Origin: Bacillus sp. SD088
GTDB lineage: Bacteria; Bacillota; Bacilli; Bacillales; Bacillaceae_C
Assembly: GCF_017355205.1 (NCBI RefSeq)
Contig: NZ_JADIJK010000023.1
Location: 28,104-92,103 of the forward strand
Direction: 5' to 3'
Length of the DNA stretch: 64,000 nt
Shown here: piece by piece, positions 16,627-25,353 of the stretch
Position numbering within the stretch: position 1 is the stretch's first letter
Layout of the letters: every line of letters begins with the position of its first letter
Program-made: the position numbers and the translations under genes
Notes under the pieces: model-generated
Seen by the model: the letters and a program-made list of their open reading frames with translations, nothing else
Told to the model about the DNA's origin: nothing
Databases searched by the model: none

Positions 16627-17251
16627 ATCGCTGTTGAAAAGCTACTTTTACACCAAGCCAAATATAAATCAAACCTGCAAATTTTCCACTCCATTGTCCA
16701 AGTTTGGCAGTTCTCTTCATCAAACGGCCAATGAGTCGAACACTGATAGCAATCAAGGTAGTGTAAAGACAACTCATAATCACAAATATCAAACCTAGCA
16801 ATAAGAATTGAACTATCGCAGTGCCCTTTTCAGGATGGACAAATTGAGGCAAAAAAGCTAAAAAGAAAATAGCCGTTTTTGGATTCAATACCTCTGCCAA
16901 AACGGCTTGTCTGTATGATTGAAGGTTTGATGACTTTGAGACGGAAGGAAGGTCTTGTTTATTGGGCTTTTCTGCAATAGCTTTAAGCCCCATATAAATC
17001 AAATAAACTGCCCCAGCATATTTGACAAGGTTAAATGCAGCAGCTGAAGTCATCAAAATAGCAGACAGCCCCAAAACAGCAAACATTGTATGTATGAAAT
17101 CACCTGTTGCAATGCCTAGCCCTGTTAGAATCCCTGTTTTTCTGCCTCCTCGTATGGTGCTGGACAAAGTTAAAAGCACCGCAGGACCGGGTACCAAAAA
17201 TAAACCTAAAACCACCACAAAAAATGTTCCTAATGTTGAAAACTCTATCAT
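16625..17251 (-). CDS. LysE/RhtB family amino acid exporter
   Basis: 208 residues with five to six membrane segments. The family signature PGPAVLLTLSSTIRGGRKTG is at residues 21-40. The segment GDFIHTMFAVLG follows, and EVLNPKTAIFFLAFLPQF marks the mid-protein signature. It exports amino acids or related metabolites from the cytosol. No LysR gene is adjacent here, unlike the paralogue at 48089. Confidence 0.88.
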   Translation of the reverse strand: MIEFSTLGTFFVVVLGLFLVPGPAVLLTLSSTIRGGRKTGILTGLGIATGDFIHTMFAVLGLSAILMTSAAAFNLVKYAGAVYLIYMGLKAIAEKPNKQDLPSVSKSSNLQSYRQAVLAEVLNPKTAIFFLAFLPQFVHPEKGTAIVQFLLLGLIFVIMSCLYTTLIAISVRLIGRLMKRTAKLGQWSGKFAGLIYIWLGVKVAFQQR

Positions 17252-17389
17252 TTAAATATCGCTCCTTTTACTAGAATACTCATCACTTTAGTTATATCGC
17301 TAATATTTTCCCTGTATAGAGTTAGTGGGAAACAATCATCAGAATTGACGATAACTCATATGAAACCTCATCCCCCATTCCATTTTGGT

Positions 17390-17875
17390 CTAAATTCGCC
17401 AAAGAACGAAGACGAAGAGTGCTGATGAGGCTAAACTTGAAATAGTCCGAACATGGTTCCATGATGTCCATTTTAAATAATACTCTTTCCATAGCTCCAA
17501 ACTTTCTGCATCTGTAGCTATTACATTGGTTAATGCATCATTTAGTGGAACATTATATACCGCCGTAACCAGCAAGCTTCCCAGAAGATAAAACAAACTA
17601 CCAACAAATATATAAATGGCAATCGGTTCTTGCCAATTTAATAATGAAATAATCACAAGTAGGAAACAAACAAGAGATGTCCCCATAAATACTGTAAAGA
17701 ATAGCCGATTTAGCACAACGCTATTTATGGACTGCATAGCCGAAATTCCCTGCTCTGGAGGGAGCCGATAGAGAGCCTTCATGACAAATGCCGAAAATGC
17801 AAAGAATAATCCTGCAATCAGCCCAGATCCTAATGATGCAGTAAAAATTAGAATAGGAAAGAGGTTTTCGATCAT
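17390..17875 (-). CDS. DUF1772 (anthrone oxygenase-like) membrane protein
   Basis: 161 residues with four membrane segments. The pattern GSGLIAGLFFAFSAFVMKAL at the N-terminus and VYNVPLNDAL mid-protein is typical of DUF1772. The C-terminal WTSWNHVRTISSLAS is also a family feature. It overlaps the preceding gene by 4 bases (ATGA), so the two form an operon. Function is unproven in bacteria. Confidence 0.75.
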   Translation of the reverse strand: MIENLFPILIFTASLGSGLIAGLFFAFSAFVMKALYRLPPEQGISAMQSINSVVLNRLFFTVFMGTSLVCFLLVIISLLNWQEPIAIYIFVGSLFYLLGSLLVTAVYNVPLNDALTNVIATDAESLELWKEYYLKWTSWNHVRTISSLASSALFVFVLWRI

Positions 17876-18264
17876 ATTTCATCTTCCCTTTGTGCGTTTT
17901 CTCTAAGATTGATTGAAGGGCAATTCCTCATCATTTCGTGAACCAATTGTCTAGGGTTTTCACTTTCAAATACAACATGATCAAACTCACAACACTTCAA
18001 TTGAAGTATGACGACTTCATTTTGGTTATGATAGGCTAAAAAGTATTTTTTATCTTCAATCATGAATATTCCAGCTTTATAGCCAAATGTCGTAATGCCT
18101 GTTTTCTTAATAGCTGCTGTCCATGGAAAATGAAATTTGCCCAACTGAATTTCTTCAATGGAGGTGTACGATATTTTAATCTCCTTCCTCAAAGTCAAAG
18201 CCGCTGTCCATCCTGAAATATTCAGTAATAACTCACGATCCCCCGCCACAACTTGAAAACTCAT
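17872..18264 (-). CDS. Conserved hypothetical protein, PH-like fold suspected
   Basis: 130 residues with no membrane segments. Alternating beta-strand-like stretches (LLNISGWTAALTLRKEIKISY, FGYKAGIFMIEDKKYFLAYH) suggest a small beta barrel such as a bacterial PH domain. The C-terminal helix carries RQLVHEMMRN. It is translationally coupled to the DUF1772 gene downstream. I do not recognise a specific family. Confidence 0.55.
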   Translation of the reverse strand: MSFQVVAGDRELLLNISGWTAALTLRKEIKISYTSIEEIQLGKFHFPWTAAIKKTGITTFGYKAGIFMIEDKKYFLAYHNQNEVVILQLKCCEFDHVVFESENPRQLVHEMMRNCPSINLRENAQREDEI

Positions 18265-18333
18265 CTTATATCTCCTCCAATTTATATAACCAATTACCCA
18301 TGGATTATTTAACCAGTGACTCGATGAAAGAAG

Positions 18334-19119
18334 TCACATAGAAGGCAATTCCTTTCGGGATAAATACGATGTTGCAAATAATAAGCAGAATACAATAAGG
18401 AATATGGATACAGTCATTGTGGTGAAAAAATGAGGTAACACATTCCCTGACGTTATAATGCTAACAGCTTGATTGGATAAATGCGCTGGATTTAAGACTT
18501 GGAATCCTCCCCCCAGCATAGTAACAGTCTTCAAAAAGATTAGAACAAAAATAGACAGCAATGCAATAGCCGGTGTTCTAGACAATAAAGCTCCTATAGT
18601 GATTACAAAGGCCAATATAAATAAACACCAAATGTAATAAACTCCCAACCCTGCTGCAATCCTAACCACGGAAACAGCTTGATATAAATAAAAAGTATAA
18701 AATACGGCTGACAGAAATCCGATGAATATGGAACCTGCTATCATAACTGCATGCCCCAATAACTTACTTAGCAAATATTCAACAAGTGTCGTATTGCGCG
18801 TCAGAATAAACGCTAACATGCCATTATTTTTATCTGCTGCGATGATCCCCATCGTCGCCATCACAATCACGATTAAGCCCAATTGGTCAAATTGATCCGT
18901 TAAGGCACTAGCTAATACTTCACCAGCAGTTAGCTCAGGTAATGTTATCGTCATACCATCAGGCAGCCCACCAGCCATTTTTAAAATTTCTGGTAAATAA
19001 AAAGACGATAACGGTTGCAAGATGCCCAAAAACATAAAAACAACGGGCAACCATAATAGTTTGTAACTTCTTTTTGCATCTAGCCACTCTTTTTGCAAAA
19101 GAACTGTGAAGCGATTCAA
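18334..19119 (-). CDS. yxlG: ABC-2 type permease, YxlG-like
   Basis: 261 residues with six membrane segments. It begins NRFTVLLQKEWLDAKRSYK, an N-terminal cytosolic start typical of ABC-2 permeases. The start overlaps the stop of the ATPase gene by 4 bases. Together with the ATPase (19116) and the YxlE-like protein (19972) it reproduces the yxlE-yxlF-yxlG order of B. subtilis, but without sigY or the anti-sigma genes. It probably exports a lipid-like or peptide compound or gives resistance. Confidence 0.8.
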   Translation of the reverse strand: MNRFTVLLQKEWLDAKRSYKLLWLPVVFMFLGILQPLSSFYLPEILKMAGGLPDGMTITLPELTAGEVLASALTDQFDQLGLIVIVMATMGIIAADKNNGMLAFILTRNTTLVEYLLSKLLGHAVMIAGSIFIGFLSAVFYTFYLYQAVSVVRIAAGLGVYYIWCLFILAFVITIGALLSRTPAIALLSIFVLIFLKTVTMLGGGFQVLNPAHLSNQAVSIITSGNVLPHFFTTMTVSIFLIVFCLLFATSYLSRKELPSM

Positions 19120-20021
19120 AATGACTTCACCATCCTTAAAAAGATTTCTTCCAAGCTTTCCTGTACCAATTCAAACTTTTGAATGGGTAGATGTAAATTT
19201 AAAATATTGCTTAACAGCCAGTTTCTCCCTTGCTCGATGTTTTTCACTCGAATTTTGGCTGCATTTCCTGTTAGCTCAATGGATTCAACTATGTCTTCGT
19301 TCACAAGCTGGTGTACCCAATCGCTTAACTGAGGCGCCTGAATATTAAAGATTGGCTTTTGAGTCTGTTCCATAATTTGTTGAATGGATCCGTTAACAAG
19401 TAATTGCCCTTTATTTATGATCAGCATCTTATCGCAAAGTTCTTCGGCATCATGCAAAATATGTGTTGAAAAAAGAATGGTCGATTTCTGTTTGATCACT
19501 TTAAGCAATTCTAATATATCCCTGCGTCCTAGTGGATCCAATGCCGAAACCGGTTCATCCATAATCAGTAATTTTGGTTGATGGATAAGTGCTTGTGCAA
19601 TCCCTAACCTTTGTTTCATTCCTCCCGAATAGGTGCCAATAAGCTGATTTTCTACCTTACCCAGTCCAACCAGCTCCAGCAATTCGTTGATTCTTTGTTC
19701 CAAAATTTCCCTCTCTATATTTGAAAGGCCACCCATAAATGTAAGTAATTCTCTTCCCGTCATCCATGGATAAAAAGTAGGGTGTTGCGGTAAATACCCA
19801 ATAAGTTTACGCATTTGATCATGGCGTTTTCCGTTAAGCAAGATTTGCCCACTTGTTAGTTTGTTTATATCTAAAATCATTTTAATAATCGTTGTTTTAC
19901 CTGCTCCGTTAGGACCTAGAAGAGCCACACATTCTCCTTGATTAATATGAAAATTGATACTTTTAACGACTTCATGATCTCCGTAAATTTTTTGAAGTTG
20001 ACTTACTTGAAGTAGGTGCAT
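19116..20021 (-). CDS. yxlF: ABC transporter ATP-binding protein, YxlF-like
   Basis: 301 residues. The nucleotide-binding motifs are intact: Walker A GPNGAGKTT, Q-loop LPQHPTFYP, signature YSGGMKQRLGIAQAL, Walker B LLIMDEPVSALDP, and the switch histidine in LFSTHILHDAEE. About 85 further C-terminal residues follow. The start at 20021 is supported by AAGGAGG 10 bases upstream, although it lies 50 bases inside the preceding gene. It energises the YxlG-like permease. Confidence 0.88.
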   Translation of the reverse strand: MHLLQVSQLQKIYGDHEVVKSINFHINQGECVALLGPNGAGKTTIIKMILDINKLTSGQILLNGKRHDQMRKLIGYLPQHPTFYPWMTGRELLTFMGGLSNIEREILEQRINELLELVGLGKVENQLIGTYSGGMKQRLGIAQALIHQPKLLIMDEPVSALDPLGRRDILELLKVIKQKSTILFSTHILHDAEELCDKMLIINKGQLLVNGSIQQIMEQTQKPIFNIQAPQLSDWVHQLVNEDIVESIELTGNAAKIRVKNIEQGRNWLLSNILNLHLPIQKFELVQESLEEIFLRMVKSF

Positions 20022-20244
20022 CTGTACGTTGCCTCCTTCCTAAGACAAAGTACAAAATTGGGCCGATTATGTTAACCAAAATAATAATCGCACCCCACAA
20101 CCATTTATAATCTGTACTTTGATCTTTTTTTAATAAATCCCATAATGCCACAGAAAATAAGATCAGATGTAAGATTAAGATGGGTAAAATTACTGGTAAC
20201 CATGCTCCAATTTCGTCAATTCCAATATGATAACCATAATGCAC
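19972..20244 (-). CDS. yxlE: PLDc_N-domain membrane protein, YxlE-like
   Basis: 90 residues with two membrane segments. The pattern LLKKDQSTDYKWLWGAIIIL and the closing GPILYFVLGRR are the hallmark of the phospholipase D N-terminal (PLDc_N) domain, without a catalytic part. It overlaps the ATPase gene by 50 bases. In B. subtilis the homologous gene lies before yxlF and yxlG. Confidence 0.75.
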   Translation of the reverse strand: MHYGYHIGIDEIGAWLPVILPILILHLILFSVALWDLLKKDQSTDYKWLWGAIIILVNIIGPILYFVLGRRQRTDAPTSSKSTSKNLRRS

Positions 20245-20256
20245 ATGTATTCCCCC

Positions 20257-20799
20257 TTACTCTTTTGGTGGTTTTTGTGGGATAAACATACTTGCAAAAA
20301 TTCTAGAGTTTCGTTCAGGTGTTAACTCGTTGTTGATCACTTTTCCAATCGCCTGATTAATGGACTGGATAAGCTCCTGAAATTCTTCATCTGACAGATG
20401 CAAAGGTACATACGCATAGCTAAACCCTTCTTGCTCATACTGTTCGGAGGACGTATTCGCCAAATAAGATGTCGCTAATTGAAGTAAATTACCGTGAAAT
20501 ACGGAAAAATGACGGATATGATCTTCCTGTGAGATCGATTCAATTTCGCTTTCAGGAATTTGCAAGTTATCCATTTTGACTGCGAATTTACGTTCCTCTG
20601 TTCCTTTCACCTTTTTCGTTTCAATGACTTCAATAAGGTTTGCTTTGAGTAAAAGATTGATATGACGATATAACGTAGCTTGAGGAACATCTCCAAGTAT
20701 CTCCACAAGTTGAGCTATCGTCAGTGGTTTATTTAGCAACAATTGCTGTACAATTCGCATTCGCACAGGATGAAGAAGTAAATCGGCATTTCCTTTCAT
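20257..20799 (-). CDS. Winged-helix regulator (ArsR/HTH_20 type) of the ABC operon
   Basis: 180 residues. The N-terminal DNA-binding part has HPVRMRIVQQLL and LVEILGDVPQATLYRHINLL. The rest is a helical effector region without cysteine metal sites. It is the first gene of the operon regulator - YxlE - YxlF - YxlG. A perfect 28-bp palindrome covers its promoter, so it should repress the operon until a signal, perhaps the transported compound, appears. Confidence 0.8.
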   Translation of the reverse strand: MKGNADLLLHPVRMRIVQQLLLNKPLTIAQLVEILGDVPQATLYRHINLLLKANLIEVIETKKVKGTEERKFAVKMDNLQIPESEIESISQEDHIRHFSVFHGNLLQLATSYLANTSSEQYEQEGFSYAYVPLHLSDEEFQELIQSINQAIGKVINNELTPERNSRIFASMFIPQKPPKE

Positions 20800-20814
20800 T
20801 GGATTACCTCCGGA

Positions 20815-20850
20815 TTATTATCATTTTATAAAATGATAATAAGGAATCAA
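20815..20850 (-). promoter_or_regulatory. Promoter with a perfect 28-bp palindromic operator
   Basis: The palindrome at 20815-20842 has 14-base arms (TTATTATCATTTTA and its complement). On the minus strand TTGATT (20845-20850) and TAAAAT (20823-20828) are 16 bp apart, so the operator covers the -10 box and spacer. Confidence 0.75.
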
Positions 20851-20871
20851 AACAAGATTGTCAACTACTTT

Positions 20872-21405
20872 TCATATTGACTCTATAACTACTTCCCCTT
20901 CGCAAGAAGGCACTTCAAATCCGTTTAAGTAAGAAGTTAAAGTATCTTCCGTGATAGGAAAAGCTGCATTTGCATCAAATCTTTTACTCCGTATATCCAA
21001 CCGTTTGCGAATAATTTCAGGACTAACTTTCAAATAAATAAGTCTCCACTCACCACCAGCTTTTTCAATTAGCTGTTTGTATCCATCTCGTTTGGCTTTT
21101 TGCCAAAAACTAAAATCAATCACAACCTTTCGTTTATCCTGAATCAGACGTATCAATTGATTTTGAAGCCTTCTTTCAGCTTCAACTTGATAATCGCCAT
21201 ATTTCTCAGCAGGATAGTCTATTCCATAACGTCCATTAACCTTCCAAATCTCTTCATCAATCGAAAGACGTACAAACCCTTCTGTTTCCAAGCGTTGTGC
21301 GAATGTCGTCTTCCCTGAACCCGCTACACCACACATCATAATAATTAATGGCTTTGAAGTTATTTGTCTTAATATGTCCTTTATATTTTCTTCAAAATTC
21401 GACAA
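20872..21405 (-). CDS. P-loop kinase-like ATPase (zeta-toxin/chloramphenicol-kinase superfamily)
   Basis: 177 residues from a TTG start at 21405, which lies behind TTAGGAG. The Walker A motif is GVAGSGKTTFAQRL (about residues 22-35). SIDEEIWKVNGRYG follows, where these kinases position substrate, and the DFSFWQKAKRDGY segment and KRLDIR match the AAA_33 pattern. Related proteins phosphorylate antibiotics or nucleotides. A longer frame would add 33 residues (from 21504), and these look like the end of an unrelated protein, so the TTG start is preferred. Confidence 0.75.
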   Translation of the reverse strand: MSNFEENIKDILRQITSKPLIIMMCGVAGSGKTTFAQRLETEGFVRLSIDEEIWKVNGRYGIDYPAEKYGDYQVEAERRLQNQLIRLIQDKRKVVIDFSFWQKAKRDGYKQLIEKAGGEWRLIYLKVSPEIIRKRLDIRSKRFDANAAFPITEDTLTSYLNGFEVPSCEGEVVIESI

Positions 21406-21582
21406 TACTATCACTCCTAATAATTTCACCTTTTCTTCTATATAATCGGGTTCTTGTTCCTCTAAAGGATCAAAATCAATATTCGGATGACTATATGCTT
21501 TCACAAGTCCGTCATCTTTTAATCTATAAAAGGTTGTTTCTTTTTTATCTTCTTTATCATGAACATTACTGAAATCCTCCCA

Positions 21583-22818
21583 TTAGTTATTATTAAATAG
21601 TTTGTTCTCACGCTTTAGATCATGTTGATATAAGGGATTATGCTTCCATGTTAAAAGCACTGTACCAGACAAAAAGGCTAATACTCCTACTATATAAGGG
21701 AAATAAGTGTTAATATCAAATAAAATCCCCCCTAATATAGGACCAACCACACTCCCTAGGCTTACATATGCATTATTCATACCCGCAATAAATCCTTGCT
21801 CATTTACTGCCAATTTGGATAACACTGTATTGATAACTGGACGCAGGATGGAAGTAGCGGTATAAAGGAAACAAGTCAGCAATAAGATACTCCAAAAGCG
21901 TGTGGTGAACAAGAGAAATAAAAAACTAATGCCACCCGCTATCATTGTTCCATTCATAACCCTCGATTCACCAAAAAGGGAAACAAATTTATTCGTTAAT
22001 GACAGTTGAATTATAACACTTACAAATGCAGAAATTGTGATTACCAGCGCAATATCCTTTGCCGTATAGCCAAATTGTTTGTCAACAAACAGCCCAAAAA
22101 TGGCTTCAAAAATATATAAGGCTACACTATAGAGAAATACCAAAAGCAATGGAACAACATAAGGTGCTCGAATGGAACGTAATAATTGCTGTACCATTGG
22201 TTGGGGGGAAACGCTGTCTTCTGCCGTCAACTGTGTCTTTTTCCCTAAGGTCTCAGGTAGTAAAAAAAATGACAGTAAAAAGGAAACAAAGGATATAGCA
22301 GACGCAAAATAAAAAGGTACATATAAACCATACGTTGTTAGAAAACCCCCAATTCCAGGTCCTATGACAAAACCAAATGATATAGAGGCATTAAGGAAAC
22401 TTAACCCCTTAGCACGTTCTTCTTCTGTCGTTATATCAATAATACATGCCATAGCACTGGGAATTAAAAGTGATACTGCGATACCTGTTAAAAACCTCCC
22501 TAAAAATAGCAACCAAAAATGAACTGAAAAAGCAAAGACTAATTGAGATAAAGTGAGACAAATTAAACCAATCTCTATAATTCTTTTTCGACCATAGCGA
22601 TCAGCAAAACGTCCAGCAATTGGAGATAAAAAAAGCTGAATAATACCGTATGTGGCTACTAGTAACCCCATCATTTGTCCGTTTGTTTTAAATTTATCCA
22701 TAAAGTCGGGCAATATCGGGATAATTAACCCAAATGCAACCGTTGCGATAAATACACAAACCATTAAAAGAAAAAGAGTTTTTACTTTCCTCGGTTTAGA
22801 TATCAAATCATCATTCAC
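21583..22818 (-). CDS. MFS multidrug transporter, Bmr/NorA type (12 segments)
   Basis: 411 residues, 12 membrane segments. Motif A is present as GRFADRYGRKR (residues 69-79), and the drug:H+ antiporter motif C is seen as SFGFVIGPGIGG. The arrangement fits the DHA1 family of drug pumps. A small operator-like inverted repeat lies upstream (22833-22857). Substrate cannot be told. Confidence 0.88.
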   Translation of the reverse strand: MNDDLISKPRKVKTLFLLMVCVFIATVAFGLIIPILPDFMDKFKTNGQMMGLLVATYGIIQLFLSPIAGRFADRYGRKRIIEIGLICLTLSQLVFAFSVHFWLLFLGRFLTGIAVSLLIPSAMACIIDITTEEERAKGLSFLNASISFGFVIGPGIGGFLTTYGLYVPFYFASAISFVSFLLSFFLLPETLGKKTQLTAEDSVSPQPMVQQLLRSIRAPYVVPLLLVFLYSVALYIFEAIFGLFVDKQFGYTAKDIALVITISAFVSVIIQLSLTNKFVSLFGESRVMNGTMIAGGISFLFLLFTTRFWSILLLTCFLYTATSILRPVINTVLSKLAVNEQGFIAGMNNAYVSLGSVVGPILGGILFDINTYFPYIVGVLAFLSGTVLLTWKHNPLYQHDLKRENKLFNNN

Positions 22819-22832
22819 CTCTTTTTTTAGAT

Positions 22833-22857
22833 TTTATTAAACTTTAATGTTAATAAA
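22833..22857. promoter_or_regulatory. Inverted repeat upstream of the MFS gene
   Basis: TTTATTAA (22833-22840) and TTAATAAA (22850-22857) are perfect complements, 9 bp apart. The position, 15 bp before the start codon, suits an operator. The regulator is unknown. Confidence 0.4.
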
Positions 22858-22934
22858 GCGTAAAATTCAAAGAAAACCTTCATAATATGTGCTCCCATTA
22901 TTCTTGTAAAATAACACCCTCCGCTAGATTAAAA

Positions 22935-23438
22935 TTAAATTTTTAAAACCATTAAATCTTCGTCAAAATACTTCCCGTTATCTTTTAAAGCGTTCTTTTC
23001 TACTCCATAAATTTTGAATCCAAAGGATCTATATAGATTCTTTGCAGGCTCATTATTGGATACCACTGTTAAATTAATTTGTTCCAAACCGATGCAATCT
23101 TTTGCCTTTTTTATCAGTTCAAGCAGGAGCAATTTCCCTAACCCTTGTCCTCGCATTTCTGGCTTCACAAACATTCCGAAAACATTCCCTTTGTGAGCAA
23201 TTTTAAGACTACTTTCACGCATAAAAGTCACAATTCCCACTAATAAATTTCTATCCTCAAAAGCACCCAAGACAAATTTGTTATCGTTTGGTTTTAATCG
23301 TTCTGCTACAGTTTCAAGAGTGAATTTAGCCTCTCTCTCATAAGTTGAGCCAAATGCTTCAGGGTTGATTTTAAATGCACTTAAACGTAATTCTTGATAT
23401 AACTGAGCATCAGACTCATTTAAAATTCGAATAGTCAT
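22935..23438 (-). CDS. GNAT family N-acetyltransferase
   Basis: 167 residues starting MTIRILNESDAQLYQELR behind GAGGAG. The acetyl-CoA site is visible as VKPEMRGQGLGKLLLLEL, followed by LTVVSNNEPAKNLYRSFGF. A longer frame upstream has no ribosome site. The substrate is unknown; homologues modify amines or protein N-termini. Confidence 0.85.
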   Translation of the reverse strand: MTIRILNESDAQLYQELRLSAFKINPEAFGSTYEREAKFTLETVAERLKPNDNKFVLGAFEDRNLLVGIVTFMRESSLKIAHKGNVFGMFVKPEMRGQGLGKLLLLELIKKAKDCIGLEQINLTVVSNNEPAKNLYRSFGFKIYGVEKNALKDNGKYFDEDLMVLKI

Positions 23439-23479
23439 TAGCTTCTCCTCATTTCTTTTTCTCCACTTAATAATCATAT

Positions 23480-23872
23480 TACTTCTTAAACTGGCATAGA
23501 TGCTATTTCAAATACTAAAGTGGACCCCAATGTAAAGACAATACTTTTTTAAAAAATAAGGTAGGTTAATAGATTGTGTCTTTGCCCTTTCACGATTAAA
23601 GCGAGTACTTGCCTCACTGAAAATGGGAACCACTTTTTCGATGTTAGAGCCAGCCTCAGTGACAGCTGCTTGCCATTGACCGCCGCGCTCGATTCTTAGC
23701 AGGCGATGGAAGGGGGGGGCGGGGCCCCACCAGCGAATGCTTAGAATCGATTTGTCCGTGTTACAATTTAAAGCAGAATCAGCCCCTTCAGGCTATTTTT
23801 TGGGTATCCTGCGTGGGCTCAATGAACACGGACAAAAGCAAGGTCAATGGTGGTGGACAACCGGCGATCCAC
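23480..23872. repeat. GC-rich structured island, probable element remnant
   Basis: Much higher in GC than its surroundings. It holds the inverted repeats TCGATTCTTAGCA/TGCTTAGAATCGA (one mismatch) around 23688 and 23735 with a G8 tract and GGGGCCCC between them, and TTTGTCCGTGTT/AACACGGACAAA around 23751 and 23824 (perfect). A terminal-like GTGGACCCCAATGTAAAGAC stands at 23519. It has no coding frame. It is adjacent to a transposase fragment and could be an IS or intron remnant. Confidence 0.5.
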
Positions 23873-24140
23873 CTACCCGAAATAAATAGATGCTGGTGTT
23901 TTATAGTTTAATGACTGATGGGGACGTTCGTGATTGTAAAAATCTATATAGTCCCTTATATTTTTCCTTGTTTCCCTTGGAGTCTCGTATTCTTTTAAGT
24001 ACACCTCCTCGTACTTTATGTTTCGCCAAAAACGTTCGATAATGATATTATCCAGTGCACGACCCTTTTCATCCATGCTGATTTGAATATTCTTTTCATT
24101 TAACAGATTAATATATTTTAGACTAGTAAAATGGCTTATT
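23873..24140 (-). pseudogene. IS3-family transposase, 3' fragment
   Basis: The fragment keeps the end of the DDE domain: the glutamate-bearing stretch DNIIIERFWRNIKYEEVY and the closing YNHERPHQSLNYKTPAS typical of IS3/IS150. The start of the gene is lost, and the 5' side runs into the end of the ABC permease gene. No intact IS ends are seen. Confidence 0.85.
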
Positions 24141-25352
24141 TTAATGTTTTTGTGCCATTTGAATAACATCTTTAAATTTCACTTTTCCGCTGTAATTCAT
24201 GACGCCGTTCACGTAAATTCTACTTGCCAAGTGGTTAATGATTGCAATGCTAGCTAGAAGAATGACGATGGTAATGCCCATCTCCGCATATCCCGCTTCG
24301 CCGGATACGATTCTTGAAAATGTCACAATCGGTGATGTAATTGGGATATAGGAGCTAACAACAACAAGTGTTGATGCAGGGTTAAAGATGGAGCTTATTC
24401 CGATAAAAAAAGCCACCATGATGCACATAATAATCGGGAAAGAAACTGAACCTAAGTCTTCCGTTCGGCTTACGACAGCACCGACTGCTGCATATCCAAT
24501 CGCATATAATAGATAGCCGAGAATAAAATAAATGATAAAGGAAGCAACCACGATTCCGGTTAAATTGCTTAGATCAATATCAAAGCCGAAAAATGAAAAT
24601 TGTTTCCCATCAATCCAACCTAAGGAGTAACTTGCAAGAAAGCCTAGAAGCATGATAACAATTTGCACTAGTCCCGTGACTAACTGTACAAGAATTTTTC
24701 CATACATCATATAGATCGGCTTTACTTTCGGTATCATGATTTCCATAACACGCGATGCCTTTTCGGCAGTAATGGTATTTGCAATCATTTGACCTTGACC
24801 GAGGATTAACAAATACATTAGGATAACGAAAATATAAACGATCCCCACTGTTCCAGTCGTATCTTTTAATGCTTTGTTTTCTACTGGAACGGGTGTTACC
24901 AGTTTAGCCGCAACCTCCGGGTTAACGTTCGAATCCGCAATTGTTTTATTGATGCCTACTTGTTGGATTTTTTGAGTTAGGATGGCCACTAGCTCTTGAT
25001 CAGCAAAAGATTTATACGTGTACGTCAATGCGGGTAAACCGTTCTTTTCTTTCATTTCGATAATGCCATCGAGCTCCCCGTCTCTAACTTGTTTCTTTAA
25101 TTGCGCCAGATCGCCTTCTTCTTGTAAAAACAGTTTTACCGAATTCAGGCCTTTATTTAGCTGATCGATATTTGTTTTGTAGGACGTTGGATTAATGAAT
25201 GCGACTTCATCCTTTGGCCCGTTCGACGAAAAATGACTAAAGCCAAAAATCCCAAGTACAATTACAATTGTAATTAGATTACCGAAGATAAATGACTTCG
25301 AAGTCAATCCGTCTTTCAAATGAAACTTAAAAACGGTCATAAATTTCCCCAT
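24141..25352 (-). CDS. ABC-2 permease, NatB/YhaP-like
   Basis: 403 residues from ATG 25352 behind AAAGGTGG. One membrane segment at the N-terminus is followed by a long extracytoplasmic region (about residues 40-170) and five more segments. This is the layout of NatB (sodium/antimicrobial export) and YhaP. It begins one base after the ATPase gene ends, so the two are an operon. The pair may confer resistance to a membrane-active compound. Confidence 0.85.
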   Translation of the reverse strand: MGKFMTVFKFHLKDGLTSKSFIFGNLITIVIVLGIFGFSHFSSNGPKDEVAFINPTSYKTNIDQLNKGLNSVKLFLQEEGDLAQLKKQVRDGELDGIIEMKEKNGLPALTYTYKSFADQELVAILTQKIQQVGINKTIADSNVNPEVAAKLVTPVPVENKALKDTTGTVGIVYIFVILMYLLILGQGQMIANTITAEKASRVMEIMIPKVKPIYMMYGKILVQLVTGLVQIVIMLLGFLASYSLGWIDGKQFSFFGFDIDLSNLTGIVVASFIIYFILGYLLYAIGYAAVGAVVSRTEDLGSVSFPIIMCIMVAFFIGISSIFNPASTLVVVSSYIPITSPIVTFSRIVSGEAGYAEMGITIVILLASIAIINHLASRIYVNGVMNYSGKVKFKDVIQMAQKH

Positions 25353-25353
25353 A

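Noticed and set aside
23640..23870. Group II intron remnant
   Set aside because: No domain V-like hairpin and no reverse transcriptase piece were found, so only a structured remnant is claimed.
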